DNA of 64,000 bases, taken from NCBI GenBank assembly GCA_964448135.1, contig CAYUVH010000006.1:186001-250000 (forward strand), given 5' to 3'. Positions 18,206 through 26,587 of the stretch are shown here, piece by piece. The stretch comes from CAYUVH01 sp964448135 (GTDB lineage: Bacteria; Verrucomicrobiota; Verrucomicrobiia; Limisphaerales; UBA8199). Positions within the stretch are counted from its first letter, which is position 1. Every line of letters begins with the position of its first letter. The translations under genes and the position numbers were made by a program. Under the pieces are notes generated by a model that was not told the DNA's origin, did not search any database, and was given only the letters and a program-made list of their open reading frames with translations.

Positions 18206-18463
18206 TCAAACGGCGTATTTGGCTTCGAGTTCGGCTTTAACCGCGGCGGCGATTTCTTCGACCGTGCCTTCGCGTTCCTGCGTTTCACCCCAGACCCATT
18301 GAGCGAGGTAATCGTCCGCCTTGGTCAAACCTTTCGACTGCGCCGCACGGTCGATTTTGTCAGCGAACTTCGGGTCGAGTTCAACCTTCACCTCGTCGAA
18401 ATCGTCCCAGACTTTCACCTGCGACGGAATGTCCTGCCAGTAAAGAACTTGATAGGAGGGCAT
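18206..18463 (-). CDS. Small 'virulence factor' (PF13769-like) protein of corrinoid operon
   Basis: An 85-residue soluble protein. The pattern YQVLYWQDIPSQVKV .. GLTKADDYLAQWVWGETQER .. EEIAAAVKAELE matches the small family labelled virulence factor. The name is historical; the family is usually found beside uroporphyrinogen-decarboxylase-like methyltransferases and corrinoid proteins. It is the last gene of the minus-strand run 19128-20183, 18474-19115, 18206-18463 with a 10-base gap. Probably an accessory subunit of the methyl-transfer system; no catalytic motif is evident. Confidence 0.8.
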   Translation of the reverse strand: MPSYQVLYWQDIPSQVKVWDDFDEVKVELDPKFADKIDRAAQSKGLTKADDYLAQWVWGETQEREGTVEEIAAAVKAELEAKYAV

Positions 18464-18473
18464 GGAAATGTTT

Positions 18474-19115
18474 TCAGCCTTTGCCGACGAGTTTCAGGAA
18501 CAAATCCACCGCGCTCGAGGCGTCGGTCGCGTAACCGTCTGCGCCGATTTCGTCGGCGTACATCTGACTGATCGGCGCGCCGCCGACGGCCATCTTGATG
18601 TGGCTCTTGCCCCGTTCGTCAAAGCCGTCAATGACCGTTTTCATATAGGTCATGGTGGTGGTGAGCAGGGCGCTCATGCCGATGATGTCCGGTTTGCAAT
18701 TTTCGGCGGCGGCCCAGAATTTATCGATGTTCTGGTCCACGCCGATGTCGTGCACCTCGAATCCTGCGCCCTCGGCCATCATCAACACCAGGTTTTTGCC
18801 GATGTCGTGCAGGTCGCCGCGCACGGTGCCCATCAGTAGCACGCCGACGCGGGAGGTTTGGGAATCCTTGGCGGTCAGGAGTGGTTTCAGGACAGCCATG
18901 CCCGCTTTCATGGCGCGCGCGGCAATCAGGACCTCGGGCACGTAGAGAATGTTGTGTTTGAAGTCCTCGCCCACGACGCTCATCCCGGCGATCAGGCCTT
19001 CGGTGAGGACTTCCTGCACGGCGATGCCCTCGGCCAGCGCGTCGCGGGTCATCTGTTCGACTTCCTTCGCTTTGCCTTCGTAAAGGCACTGGTTCATCAA
19101 GGCGTAATCAGGCAT
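18474..19115 (-). CDS. Corrinoid (B12)-binding methyl-carrier protein
   Basis: A 213-residue protein with an N-terminal four-helix cap (B12-binding_2, about 1-85) and a C-terminal Rossmann-like cobalamin domain (about 88-211). The signature RGDLHDIGKN has the lower-axial His at about residue 103. The later GMSALLTTTM and VGGAPIS loops are also typical. It resembles MtbC/MtmC-type corrinoid proteins that carry a methyl group between two methyltransferases. It sits 12 bases downstream of the UroD-like methyltransferase gene, its expected partner. The methyl donor is not deducible. Confidence 0.92.
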   Translation of the reverse strand: MPDYALMNQCLYEGKAKEVEQMTRDALAEGIAVQEVLTEGLIAGMSVVGEDFKHNILYVPEVLIAARAMKAGMAVLKPLLTAKDSQTSRVGVLLMGTVRGDLHDIGKNLVLMMAEGAGFEVHDIGVDQNIDKFWAAAENCKPDIIGMSALLTTTMTYMKTVIDGFDERGKSHIKMAVGGAPISQMYADEIGADGYATDASSAVDLFLKLVGKG

Positions 19116-19127
19116 GGGAGTCTTGGC

Positions 19128-20183
19128 TTATTTGCGGCTGCGCTTGTCGTTGTATTCGGTGAGCGCGCCGAGCATGGCCTCGATGTTGCGCTTCGGCATT
19201 CCGGGGCTGGTGCCGCCACCGACGGACAGGATGATGCCTTCGCCGCCGCTCTTCTCGAGCACTTCCAGCGTGGCGTCGCGGACTTCCTCGGGCGTGCCAC
19301 GCACCCCGATCTCGAGCGGATTGACGTTGCCCATGAGGCACATGCGGTTGCCAAGGCGTTCTTTGACATCGGCAATGTCCGTCTGCTTGCCCCAGTTCAG
19401 GACGTTGAAGCCACAATCCGGCAGGTACGGCAGGCAGGCATTCACGTCGGCGTCGTTGTGATAAATTTTCACCCAATCCTTCGGGAAGGCGTCGCAGATG
19501 CGCTTCAAGTAGGGGTGCGCGAATTCCTGGTAATGCTCTTCGTTCACGAAGCCGACAATGTCATCGAGGATGAAAATCCCCTCGACGCCGGACCCGATCG
19601 TTTCCGCCTGGGCCTTGAGCCAGTCAATGATGAGGCGCGTGCAGAGATCGAGGAGTTTGTGCGCCCATTCCGGCTTCTCGACGATATCAATCATGAAGTC
19701 GGTCGTGCTGCGCACGAAACCCGCGGTGCACATGGGTCCGCGGCTGGTGACGATTGGCAGGATTTCGCCGGTGTCGAAAATGCGCTGTTTCTGGCGTTCC
19801 ATGCGGTGCAGGGTCATCGCCATGAAGGCGTCCGAGCGCACTTCGTAATCGGGGAATTTCTCGAGGTCCTCGATGTGGTAGAGCGTGTGGTATTCGCTGG
19901 GGGTGTTGTCCTGCCAGAACTTGATCTTGGCGCCGAGCGCGGAGGGCTCGGCGGCCATGCCGTATTCGAGCCACCACGAGGGAATAAAGATGATATCGGG
20001 GAATTCCTGATGGATTTTCAAGTTCGACTGGAACCAGAGTTCCGGGTCGAGGAAGTAATCCATGTGATTCAGGCCGAGGTAGCCGGGAATCCATGGACTA
20101 TCAATGATGAGGGCCATCGGGATGCGGTCCAGTTTCTCCATCCGGGCCGCCCGCTTGAAAATTTGCCATTGCTCAGGTCGCAT
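19128..20183 (-). CDS. Uroporphyrinogen decarboxylase-family methyltransferase
   Basis: A 351-residue TIM-barrel protein of the UroD/MtaA/CmuA superfamily. N-terminal RMEKLDRIPMALII, the middle GIFILDDIVGFVNEEHYQEF and HPYLKRI, and the metal-site type region IYHNDADVNACLPYLPDCGFNVLNW and GNVNPLEIGVRGTPEEV are all recognisable. True heme-pathway HemE has an Arg-rich substrate site (PVWxMRQAGR) that is absent here. With a corrinoid protein directly downstream it is more likely a zinc-dependent methyltransferase moving methyl groups to or from cobalamin. First gene of the operon. Confidence 0.88.
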   Translation of the reverse strand: MRPEQWQIFKRAARMEKLDRIPMALIIDSPWIPGYLGLNHMDYFLDPELWFQSNLKIHQEFPDIIFIPSWWLEYGMAAEPSALGAKIKFWQDNTPSEYHTLYHIEDLEKFPDYEVRSDAFMAMTLHRMERQKQRIFDTGEILPIVTSRGPMCTAGFVRSTTDFMIDIVEKPEWAHKLLDLCTRLIIDWLKAQAETIGSGVEGIFILDDIVGFVNEEHYQEFAHPYLKRICDAFPKDWVKIYHNDADVNACLPYLPDCGFNVLNWGKQTDIADVKERLGNRMCLMGNVNPLEIGVRGTPEEVRDATLEVLEKSGGEGIILSVGGGTSPGMPKRNIEAMLGALTEYNDKRSRK

Positions 20184-20304
20184 TGCTTAAACGTTTTACT
20201 ACTGGCGATTCAAGGCCGGTAGGTCGGGATATACTCCTTTCCCGCGCCCCCTTGGTCAAGCCGGCTTTCAGTCAAAACCCGGTTGAAATGAGGTCCCGCC
20301 CATA

Positions 20305-20703
20305 TTACTTCTGCGCCCCGGGAAACCATTCCGTGTGCTGGTCGCCCTGGCGGCCGAAATAGGTGACCCGCTGGCCGCGCAGAAACGCGAAGTATCCCTG
20401 GACGCCGGCCTCCATCGCGCGCCGCGTGAAATCGCGGTAATGCTGGCCGTTCCGCTGGCTGTCCAGGATATCGGCGCGAATTCCCTCGAGCGAAAAATCC
20501 GCCGCCACCGGTGGCAGGGCTTCATAGGTGATCGGCGTGACCACCGTATCACCATCGGCACCGTAGAAGGTCTTCTTCATTGCGACGTAATCCACATGGT
20601 AATACTCCACCCCGGCCGAAAGCAGTTGGCCCACGACTTCCGGGAACGCGATGCCTCCGGCCAAAGTTTTGCGGGCGGTTTCGATGATGATTTTTGTGTT
20701 CAT
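20305..20703 (-). CDS. DUF1398 family protein
   Basis: Start at ATG 20703 with aaggaa about 6 bases upstream (132 residues). The N-terminus ARKTLAGGIAFPEVVGQLLSAGVEYYHVDYV and the end QGYFAFLRGQRVTYFGRQGDQHTEWFP fit DUF1398 (YbcV-like) proteins, small soluble proteins of unknown role that are often under a transcription factor. It follows the MarR gene by 22 bases in the same direction and is probably its co-transcribed target. Confidence 0.85.
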   Translation of the reverse strand: MNTKIIIETARKTLAGGIAFPEVVGQLLSAGVEYYHVDYVAMKKTFYGADGDTVVTPITYEALPPVAADFSLEGIRADILDSQRNGQHYRDFTRRAMEAGVQGYFAFLRGQRVTYFGRQGDQHTEWFPGAQK

Positions 20704-20725
20704 AGTTTTTCCTTTGTCAGAATTG

Positions 20726-21196
20726 TTATTCCATCCGATCGCGGCCGCGGGCGGCGACCTCCCAACCGTTGGCTGAGAGCAGCCGTTTGATCGTGGCCAA
20801 AAATTCCTCGCGTTGTTTTGCGGAAAGCGTGTGAAAGAAGGCTTCGTCATTTTCGTCCGCCGAGCTGGCAGCTTGAAGCACCAGCTTTTTTCCGGGGGCA
20901 GTCAATGCCAGCCCGAGCGAACGGCGATCCTGGCCTTCGGAACGATCCACCCATCCTTTTTGCACGAGCCGCTCGACCATGCGCGAAAGTGTGCTCTTGT
21001 CCACGCCCACCTGCGCCGCCGCCTCATTGAGCGTGAGGCCGCCGCGATCATACAGCGACCGCAACACCACCCACTGCGCCACCGACACGCCCTGCTTTTC
21101 CAACCGCTCCGCGAAGCTGTGCGAGACGAAATTCGACAGGCAGCGGAGCCAGTAACCCAGATGATCTTCAAGGCGGCTCGGAACCGTTTTGTTCAT
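20726..21196 (-). CDS. MarR-family transcriptional regulator
   Basis: A 156-residue winged-helix repressor. The recognition region is LTLNEAAAQVGVDKSTLSRMVERLVQKGWVDRSEGQDRRSLGLALT (quoted in pieces: helix-turn-helix about 57-83, wing about 85-102). N- and C-terminal helices form the dimer interface. It lies directly upstream of the DUF1398 gene. A perfect palindrome 13 bases before its start (21209-21222) is the probable autoregulatory operator. The ligand is unknown. Confidence 0.9.
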   Translation of the reverse strand: MNKTVPSRLEDHLGYWLRCLSNFVSHSFAERLEKQGVSVAQWVVLRSLYDRGGLTLNEAAAQVGVDKSTLSRMVERLVQKGWVDRSEGQDRRSLGLALTAPGKKLVLQAASSADENDEAFFHTLSAKQREEFLATIKRLLSANGWEVAARGRDRME

Positions 21197-21208
21197 GTCC
21201 CAAAAATA

Positions 21209-21222
21209 GTTGTATATGCAAC
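21209..21222 (-). promoter_or_regulatory. Probable MarR operator
   Basis: gttgtatatgcaac: a palindrome with GTTG/CAAC ends around an AT core (central bases near-symmetric), followed by a second gttg half-site and AT-rich sequence. It lies immediately upstream of the MarR gene. Position and form fit MarR dimer binding; inferred, not shown. Confidence 0.55.
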
Positions 21223-21279
21223 AGTTGTCAATACATTAATTAGCATCCACCGGACCTATTCCAGGCTTTCTTCCTCCTC

Positions 21280-23337
21280 CTACTTCTTTCCGAGCAATTC
21301 CTTCGCGATGGTAACCACGCACTCGGGTTCGAAACCGAACTTCTTCTGCAGTTCCTTCAGCGGCGCCGAGGCGCCGAAGGTCTTCATGCCGATGACCCGG
21401 CCGGCTTCGCCGACGTAACGTTCCCAGCCGAAGGTCGAGGCCTGCTCGATGGCGACGCGCGCTTTTACGTCCGGCGGCAGGACGGAGTCGCGGTATTCCT
21501 TCGGCTGATGTTCGAAGATGTCCCACGACGGCATGGACACCACGCGCGACCGGATGCCGGCGGCGACGAGCGTCTCATGGGCGTTGACTGCCAGGCTGAC
21601 TTCGCTGCCGGATGCGATGAGGATGACCTCCGGTTTTCCGCCCGGAGCGTCGGCCAGGATGTAGGCGCCTTTGGCGACACCGGACGCGGGCGCGTATTTG
21701 CTGCGGTCGAGCGTTGGCAGGGGCTGGCGTGAGAGCGTCAGCACGGCCGGTTCGTGGCGGAGTTGCATGATGTAGCGATAGGCTTCGACGACTTCATTGG
21801 CGTCGCCGGGTCGCAACACCACGAGGCCGGGCATGGCGCGCAGCGAGGCCAGGTGCTCGACCGGCTGGTGCGTGGGGCCGTCTTCGCCGTCGCCCATGGC
21901 GTCGTGCGTGAAAACGAAGATGGTGGGTAATTCCATCAGGGCCGAAAGCCGCATTGCGGGGCGGGCGTAATCGCAGAAAATGAAAAAGGTCGCACCGTAG
22001 GCGCGGAGTTTGGAGAGCGACATGCCGTTGACGATCGCGGCCATGGAATGCTCACGAATGCCGTAGTGCAGATTCTTGCCGCCGGGCGTGGCGGCCTGGA
22101 CATCGCCCGCGCCGGGATAGGTCAGCGTGGTTTTGTTCGATGGACCGAGATCGGCGGAGCCGCCGAGGAGCCAGGGAATGGTTTGGGCGAGCGCGTTCAG
22201 CACTTTGCTGGAGGCGTCGCGACCGGCGATGCCTTTTGCGTCGGCGGGGAAGGTCGGCAGATTCTTGTCCCAGCCGTCCGGCAGCACACGGCGCTGCATC
22301 TGATCGATCTCCTTCGCGAGTTCGGGAAATTTTACGCGGTAATCCGTGAACAGCTTTACCCAGGCTTGTTTCGCTGCTGGGCCGCGTTTGCCGATGCCGG
22401 CGGCGAAATGATCATACACGCCGTCGGGGACGAGAAACTTCGCGTCTTCGGGCCAGCCATAGGCGCGTTTGGTGAGTTTCACTTCTTCCTCTCCGAGCGG
22501 TTCGCCGTGCGCGGCCGAAGTGTCCTGCCGGTGCGGGGAGCCGTAGCCGATATGGCTGTCGAGGACGATGAAGGTCGGGCGACCGGTCGTCTTGCGGAAG
22601 ATGGCGAGCGCATCTTCGATGCGCTCGATGTCGTTGGCGTCGCCCACGCGCAACACGTTCCAGCCGTAAGCGAGAAAGCGCGCGGCGACGTCTTCGGTGA
22701 AAGCGAGCTTGGTGCTGCCTTCGATGGTGATGTGATTGTTGTCCCAGACCCAGCACAGGTTGTCCAAACCGAGATGGCCCGCGAGCGAGGCGGCTTCCGA
22801 GGCGATGCCTTCCATCATGCAACCGTCGCCGCACACGGCGTAGATGTTGTAATTGAAGATGTCGAAGCCGGGTTTGTTGTAGCGGGTCGCGAGCCATTTT
22901 TGCGCGATGGCCATGCCGACGCTGGTGGCAACGCCCTGGCCGAGCGGGCCCGTGGTGGTCTCGACGCCGGACACCCAATGATATTCCGGATGACCGGGCG
23001 CCTTGCTGCCGAGCTGGCGGAAATGTTTGATGTCGTCGAGCGAGACCGAAGGCTGGCCGAGCGATTCGTATTCGGCGTTCACCGCCTGGACCTTCGTGAG
23101 GTGCAGGATGGACCAGAGGAGCATCGAGGCGTGGCCGTTCGAGAGGACGAAGCGGTCGCGATTCGGCCAGATCGGGTCCCGCGGATCGAAATTCATCACG
23201 CGGTTCCAGATGGTGTACACGAGCGGTGCGAGGGCCATCGGCGTGCCGGGATGGCCGGAATTCGCGGCCTGCACGGCGTCAATGGACAGCGTGCGGATGG
23301 TGTTGATGGCGAGTTGAGTTGTCTGGTCGTCGTTCAT
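21280..23337 (-). CDS. tkt: Transketolase
   Basis: 685 residues from the ATG at 23337 (MNDDQTTQLAINTIRTLSID). Domains in order: a TPP-binding domain with GHP, DRFVLSNGHASML and GDGCMMEGIASEAA..NN (TPP/metal motif); a pyrimidine domain with GSADLGPSNKT and HYGIREHSMAAIVNGM (the Glu that activates TPP); and a C-terminal domain with ASGSEVSLAV. It transfers two-carbon units between sugar phosphates in the pentose phosphate pathway. The start overlaps the rpiB stop by ATGA, so rpiB-tkt is a coupled pentose-phosphate pair. Confidence 0.97.
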   Translation of the reverse strand: MNDDQTTQLAINTIRTLSIDAVQAANSGHPGTPMALAPLVYTIWNRVMNFDPRDPIWPNRDRFVLSNGHASMLLWSILHLTKVQAVNAEYESLGQPSVSLDDIKHFRQLGSKAPGHPEYHWVSGVETTTGPLGQGVATSVGMAIAQKWLATRYNKPGFDIFNYNIYAVCGDGCMMEGIASEAASLAGHLGLDNLCWVWDNNHITIEGSTKLAFTEDVAARFLAYGWNVLRVGDANDIERIEDALAIFRKTTGRPTFIVLDSHIGYGSPHRQDTSAAHGEPLGEEEVKLTKRAYGWPEDAKFLVPDGVYDHFAAGIGKRGPAAKQAWVKLFTDYRVKFPELAKEIDQMQRRVLPDGWDKNLPTFPADAKGIAGRDASSKVLNALAQTIPWLLGGSADLGPSNKTTLTYPGAGDVQAATPGGKNLHYGIREHSMAAIVNGMSLSKLRAYGATFFIFCDYARPAMRLSALMELPTIFVFTHDAMGDGEDGPTHQPVEHLASLRAMPGLVVLRPGDANEVVEAYRYIMQLRHEPAVLTLSRQPLPTLDRSKYAPASGVAKGAYILADAPGGKPEVILIASGSEVSLAVNAHETLVAAGIRSRVVSMPSWDIFEHQPKEYRDSVLPPDVKARVAIEQASTFGWERYVGEAGRVIGMKTFGASAPLKELQKKFGFEPECVVTIAKELLGKK

Positions 23338-23792
23338 GAAGATTTTCCTCCGTTTTCCAGCGCGGCGACTTTGCCCAACCGGCGCAAATGCCGCGCCGCA
23401 CTGCTGTATTGCGCCGCGAGAAACGTCTGCACCAGATCCCACGCCACCTCCGGGCCGACGGTGCGGCCGCCCATGCAGAGAATGTTCATGTGATCGTCCT
23501 CCACGCCCTGGCGCGCGGAAAAATGATCGTGAATCAGGCAGGCGCGAATCCCTTTGATCTTGTTCGCGCAGACTGACGCACCCACGCCGCTGCCGCAAAT
23601 CGCCACGCCGCGGTCCACCTTGCCCGCCACCACGGCCTGCGCGAGCGGCGCGACGTAGTCGGGATAATCGTCATCGGGATTCGCGTTGTGCGCGCCGAAG
23701 TCCACGACCTCGTGGCCCGCCGCGCGGATGCGGGCGACCAGTTCCTCTTTCAAACCAAACCCGCCATGATCCGTGGCAATTCCAATGCGCAT
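23334..23792 (-). CDS. rpiB: Ribose-5-phosphate isomerase B
   Basis: 152 residues from ATG 23792; the family N-terminus is MRIGIATDHGGFGLKEEL. The catalytic Cys is in GVAICGSGVGAS (about residue 66), the ribose-phosphate contacts include Asp8-His9, and the segment IHDHFSARQGVEDDHMNILCMGGRTVG is complete. It interconverts ribulose-5-phosphate and ribose-5-phosphate. Directly upstream of and overlapping tkt. An in-frame extension to 23867 has no family similarity. Confidence 0.95.
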   Translation of the reverse strand: MRIGIATDHGGFGLKEELVARIRAAGHEVVDFGAHNANPDDDYPDYVAPLAQAVVAGKVDRGVAICGSGVGASVCANKIKGIRACLIHDHFSARQGVEDDHMNILCMGGRTVGPEVAWDLVQTFLAAQYSSAARHLRRLGKVAALENGGKSS

Positions 23793-23928
23793 AGTGTTCT
23801 TCGGCCAATTGCTGAAATCTCGATCCGGGACCCGGCCACCATAAATCACCTCCGGTCTGAAATCCACCTTCGTCGTGCCTAGGGTTGGTAATCACACCTA
23901 CGCGGACCCGGTAACAGGCTGCGAAGGG

Positions 23929-24395
23929 CGATAAAACGCGTTAGGCGATGTTTGGTTGCAGGTTGCAAGTTTTTGAGGACGGGTGGTGGGGCCCCCTGCG
24001 AGAGGTTGTTCTTTAAGTGTTTTTAGGTGTTCTTTGGTGTTTTTTCGTGTTTTTTGAGTGTTCTTTGGGCGTCCCTTGAGTGTTCTTTGCTGTTCTCTTC
24101 GTGTTCCTTGGTGTTCTTTCGGGAGTGGTGGGACCGGTGGGAGCGGTGGAAAAAAATTCATGGTGGCAATAGCTGGCTTTACGATGGCAATAGGTGGCGT
24201 TTGAGTGACGGTGGTTGAAAGTTGCAGGTTGAAAGTTGCGGAATGACTGGGCAGCCTTCTTGGCATAGGTTTCCTTGTAACTTGAATTTCCCTGGTTGTG
24301 CCCGCGCGCGGAATCACCTGCGATTCCCGGGCTACAAATCCCTCCGAAGACAGGGTGCCACTTCCTGGGTGGCTGTCAAGGATCGCGATCAACCC
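23929..24395 (-). repeat. Large dispersed repeat, copy B (inverted relative to copy A)
   Basis: The reverse-complement partner of 9340-10036. It begins with gcgataaaacgcgttaggc, then an acctctcgc-agggggcccc block identical to copy A, the A-tract run (as T-rich sequence, 24008-24122), a ggtggcaatagctggc block, and the cgattcccgggctac block. It lacks the 30-bp tandem array. No coding content. The space 23793-24624 is otherwise gene-free. Confidence 0.8.
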
Positions 24396-24488
24396 GGCCG
24401 ATTTCAGGCGTGTGATTGAAAGTGAGTGAGGGGTGAGATTTACGTTTGATTTGAGAGGTGCCGCCAGGAAGCAAAACGGAGGGAGTTT

Positions 24489-24573
24489 CGCCCTTGCAGG
24501 GCTCGTTAGTTGGCTGGACGATGTTTCCCGGGCCTTCAGCCCGGGCTATCACCTTTCGGGCTTTCAGCCCGAA
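24489..24573. repeat. Palindrome cluster (cccgggccttcagcccggg type)
   Basis: Three adjacent GC palindromes: gccc-ttgca-gggc, cccgggccttcagcccggg and ttcgggctttcagcccgaa (24555-24573). A related cluster lies at 30435-30516. I know this as a widely scattered intergenic repeat type in Verrucomicrobia, Planctomycetes and Bacteroidetes; its function is unclear. Confidence 0.65.
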
Positions 24574-24624
24574 GCACGGAGTGACGCGTGCGACGCTGGA
24601 GATCACCCACTTCCAATCACACCC

Positions 24625-24954
24625 CTATTTCAGAATTGCCACCCGCCAAAGCCGCCGCACCGCCAACCCAATCAAAATCGCGACACAGACAATTAGCGTG
24701 GCCGTGCGCAGGTTTGCGGCGCTTGCCATCGAGATGCCGACGCCGCTGAACAGCGCCACATACGCGGCGACGCACACGGGGCATTTCGGCAGCAGGACCA
24801 AGGTGGCGCTGGGAAGGATCCACCCGAAGATCCCGGCGAGCCGCCGCCAGCCGGACACGGGCCGGGGCGCCTGGTCCCGGTTCCGGGTCGCGGTGGGGCT
24901 GCAGCAGGAAGTTTTTCCGCCGGCGCCTTTACTTTTAATTACTGGCAGCAGCAC
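24625..24954 (-). CDS. Small membrane protein with CPVC motif
   Basis: 109 residues with two to three hydrophobic helices (about 40-58, 62-80, 85-105). The motif PKCPVCVAAYVALFSGVG lies between the first two. A Cys-rich, Arg-rich N-terminus precedes them. It resembles short MerC-like or DUF-type membrane proteins but I cannot assign a family. The gene overlaps the end of the DUF899 gene by 16 bases and is in the same direction, so the pair is probably co-transcribed. Confidence 0.6.
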   Translation of the reverse strand: MLLPVIKSKGAGGKTSCCSPTATRNRDQAPRPVSGWRRLAGIFGWILPSATLVLLPKCPVCVAAYVALFSGVGISMASAANLRTATLIVCVAILIGLAVRRLWRVAILK

Positions 24955-25817
24955 GATTCCGCCTTGCCTGCGGGTTGACCATACTCATCGTGCCGGCGCC
25001 ACCAGATGCCGGTCTCGTTCCGGCCGAGCGGGGCGCGGTCGAGCCACGGATACATGCTCCACAGCGCATCCAGGCCGCGCGAGTAAGCGGAGTAGGTGTG
25101 ATAGATCGCGCCGTTTTCCATGATGAACGCGCTCATGCCCGGCCGCTCGCGAATGTAGGTGGCCACGTCCGTGCCCGTGGAGCTCGCCATTTCGCCCACC
25201 GGACCGTCTTCACCGCGCATCTTCCAGTCCTGGCTGGTCCTGCCCGTCTGCGGCTTGGGCATGGGTTGCTCGCGCCGGTAATTGTATTCGATGCCCTGAT
25301 GAAATTGCTGCTCCTCCGTGAACGAGACGCCGAAGTCGAAGTTGAAATCACTGCCGAAGGACGATGCCCACGGAAAGTGCCAGCCCATTCGCTGCTGGTA
25401 AGCCTGCAGCTTCTTGAATGGCGCGCGCGACACCGCTCCCAGCGTCACGTCGTGGTTGGCCAGGTGAATGGCGATGGCATCGAAGCCGTCCGCGATGGAT
25501 GAGCACGATGGACATCCCGCCGTATAATCTGGCCCGAACATGAAATGATAGATCAAGAGCTGCGACCGGCCCTGGAACAGATCGGCGAGCGAGACCGTGC
25601 CCTTCCCGGTCTCGAAGCGATAATCCTTGTCCACCTTCACCCACGGCAAATCCTGCCGTTGCTTCGCCAGTTCATCACTGCGCCGGGTGAGTTCCTTTTC
25701 GGCTTCGAGCAGTTTCTTCCGCGCCGACAGCCACTCCTTGGGCGAGGCCACCTTGTGGCTCGGTTTTGGTTGCGTCGTTTTCGCCTTGGGTTTGGTTTTG
25801 GTTGCAATTGCACTCAT
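24939..25817 (-). CDS. DUF899 (thioredoxin-like) family protein
   Basis: 292 residues. After a Lys/Pro/Thr-rich start come KEWLSARKKLLEAEKELTRRSDEL and LPWVKVDKDYRFE, then a thioredoxin-like fold with LLIYHFMFGPDY and GCPSCSSIADGFD, and later GMSAFIMENGAIYHTYSAYSRGLDALWSMYPWLDRAP. These are hallmarks of DUF899 proteins, thought to be redox-related. A C-terminal CCCQ tail may bind metal. It lies upstream of the small membrane gene and downstream of the SRPBCC gene, all minus strand. Function not proven. Confidence 0.88.
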   Translation of the reverse strand: MSAIATKTKPKAKTTQPKPSHKVASPKEWLSARKKLLEAEKELTRRSDELAKQRQDLPWVKVDKDYRFETGKGTVSLADLFQGRSQLLIYHFMFGPDYTAGCPSCSSIADGFDAIAIHLANHDVTLGAVSRAPFKKLQAYQQRMGWHFPWASSFGSDFNFDFGVSFTEEQQFHQGIEYNYRREQPMPKPQTGRTSQDWKMRGEDGPVGEMASSTGTDVATYIRERPGMSAFIMENGAIYHTYSAYSRGLDALWSMYPWLDRAPLGRNETGIWWRRHDEYGQPAGKAESCCCQ

Positions 25818-25892
25818 AACGTTTGTTCTTTTTGAAGTTTGAAGTTTGAAGTTTGAAATTTCTCTGGAGCTTGGTGCTTGGTCCTTGGAGCT

Positions 25893-26387
25893 TTATTTTC
25901 CGCCTTCCACGTATGGGACCAACTTCTCCAGCCAGAGTTTCCAGCCGCCTTCGTGCCGGTCGCGGCGCTCGATGGAAGTAAACCGTTCGTGCGTCAAAAT
26001 CAGCTCCGTGCGGTTGCCCTTGGCGCGAAATTCGATCGTGAGCAGCGTTTCCTTGCCCTCGAGTTCGCCGAACTCCGCGCCGGCCCCGTCCTTTTCCCAA
26101 TCCCAAGTGTAGACCAACTTTTCCGGGGCCTTCACCTCGAGATACGTCCCGGCCGCCGTGAAGTATTCGCCGTCCGGCTGCCGCAGCTGGATCCGAAACT
26201 TCCCGCCCACGCGCAGGTCCGCCCGCGCCGATTCCACGGTCATCTCACTGAACCCGCCCAGCCAGGACTTGATTTGTTCGGGTTGGGTCCACGCCTGCCA
26301 GACGCGCTCGCGCGCGGCGTTGAACTCGCGCGAAACGACCAGTTTGTACTCGGTGGGGTTGGGGGTGGGATTATTTTTCGTCGTCAT
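25893..26387 (-). CDS. SRPBCC/AHSA1-domain protein
   Basis: 164 residues. The START/SRPBCC ligand-binding fold is shown by LVVSREFNAARERVWQAWTQPEQIKSWLG at the start, GGKFRIQLRQPDG, LVYTWDWE, and ILTHERFTSIERRDRHEGGWKLWLEKL at the end. In many bacteria such genes are regulated by a neighbouring ArsR repressor. Here an ArsR-type palindrome lies 88 bases upstream but no ArsR gene is next to it. Ligand unknown. Confidence 0.9.
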   Translation of the reverse strand: MTTKNNPTPNPTEYKLVVSREFNAARERVWQAWTQPEQIKSWLGGFSEMTVESARADLRVGGKFRIQLRQPDGEYFTAAGTYLEVKAPEKLVYTWDWEKDGAGAEFGELEGKETLLTIEFRAKGNRTELILTHERFTSIERRDRHEGGWKLWLEKLVPYVEGGK

Positions 26388-26474
26388 GTTGTTATTCGTG
26401 TATTTGCGTTTGTCTTGAAAGCTCGTCCAGCCGCAGCGAATCCGCCAGCGCGACGCGCAACTGCGGCAATTATC

Positions 26475-26494
26475 ATTTAACCATACGGTTAAAT
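26475..26494 (-). promoter_or_regulatory. Palindrome resembling ArsR-type operator upstream of SRPBCC gene
   Basis: atttaacc-atac-ggttaaat: perfect 8-base arms around a 4-base centre. This form (TTAACC..GGTTAA) is typical of ArsR operators that control SRPBCC/AHSA1 genes, as recalled. It lies 88 bases upstream of the SRPBCC start codon in AT-rich promoter-like DNA. Confidence 0.55.
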
Positions 26495-26587
26495 ATTAGC
26501 GCAGGGTTTGAATTGTGCAAGTGAAGATTTTGGAGATTATTTTAAGACGGGACGCCGGTCTGAATCGCAAGGAATCAAAGCGGGGTG

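Noticed and set aside
18858..20222. A 454-codon + strand open frame opposite the UroD-like and corrinoid genes
   Set aside because: Spans two well-supported genes on the opposite strand and shows no domain.
22048..23493. A 481-codon + strand open frame opposite transketolase
   Set aside because: Shadow of tkt; no start context or recognisable family.
23898..24392. 164-codon minus-strand open frame through large repeat copy B
   Set aside because: Lys/Thr/Asn/His-rich translation of the A-tract repeat; copy A does not keep the frame.
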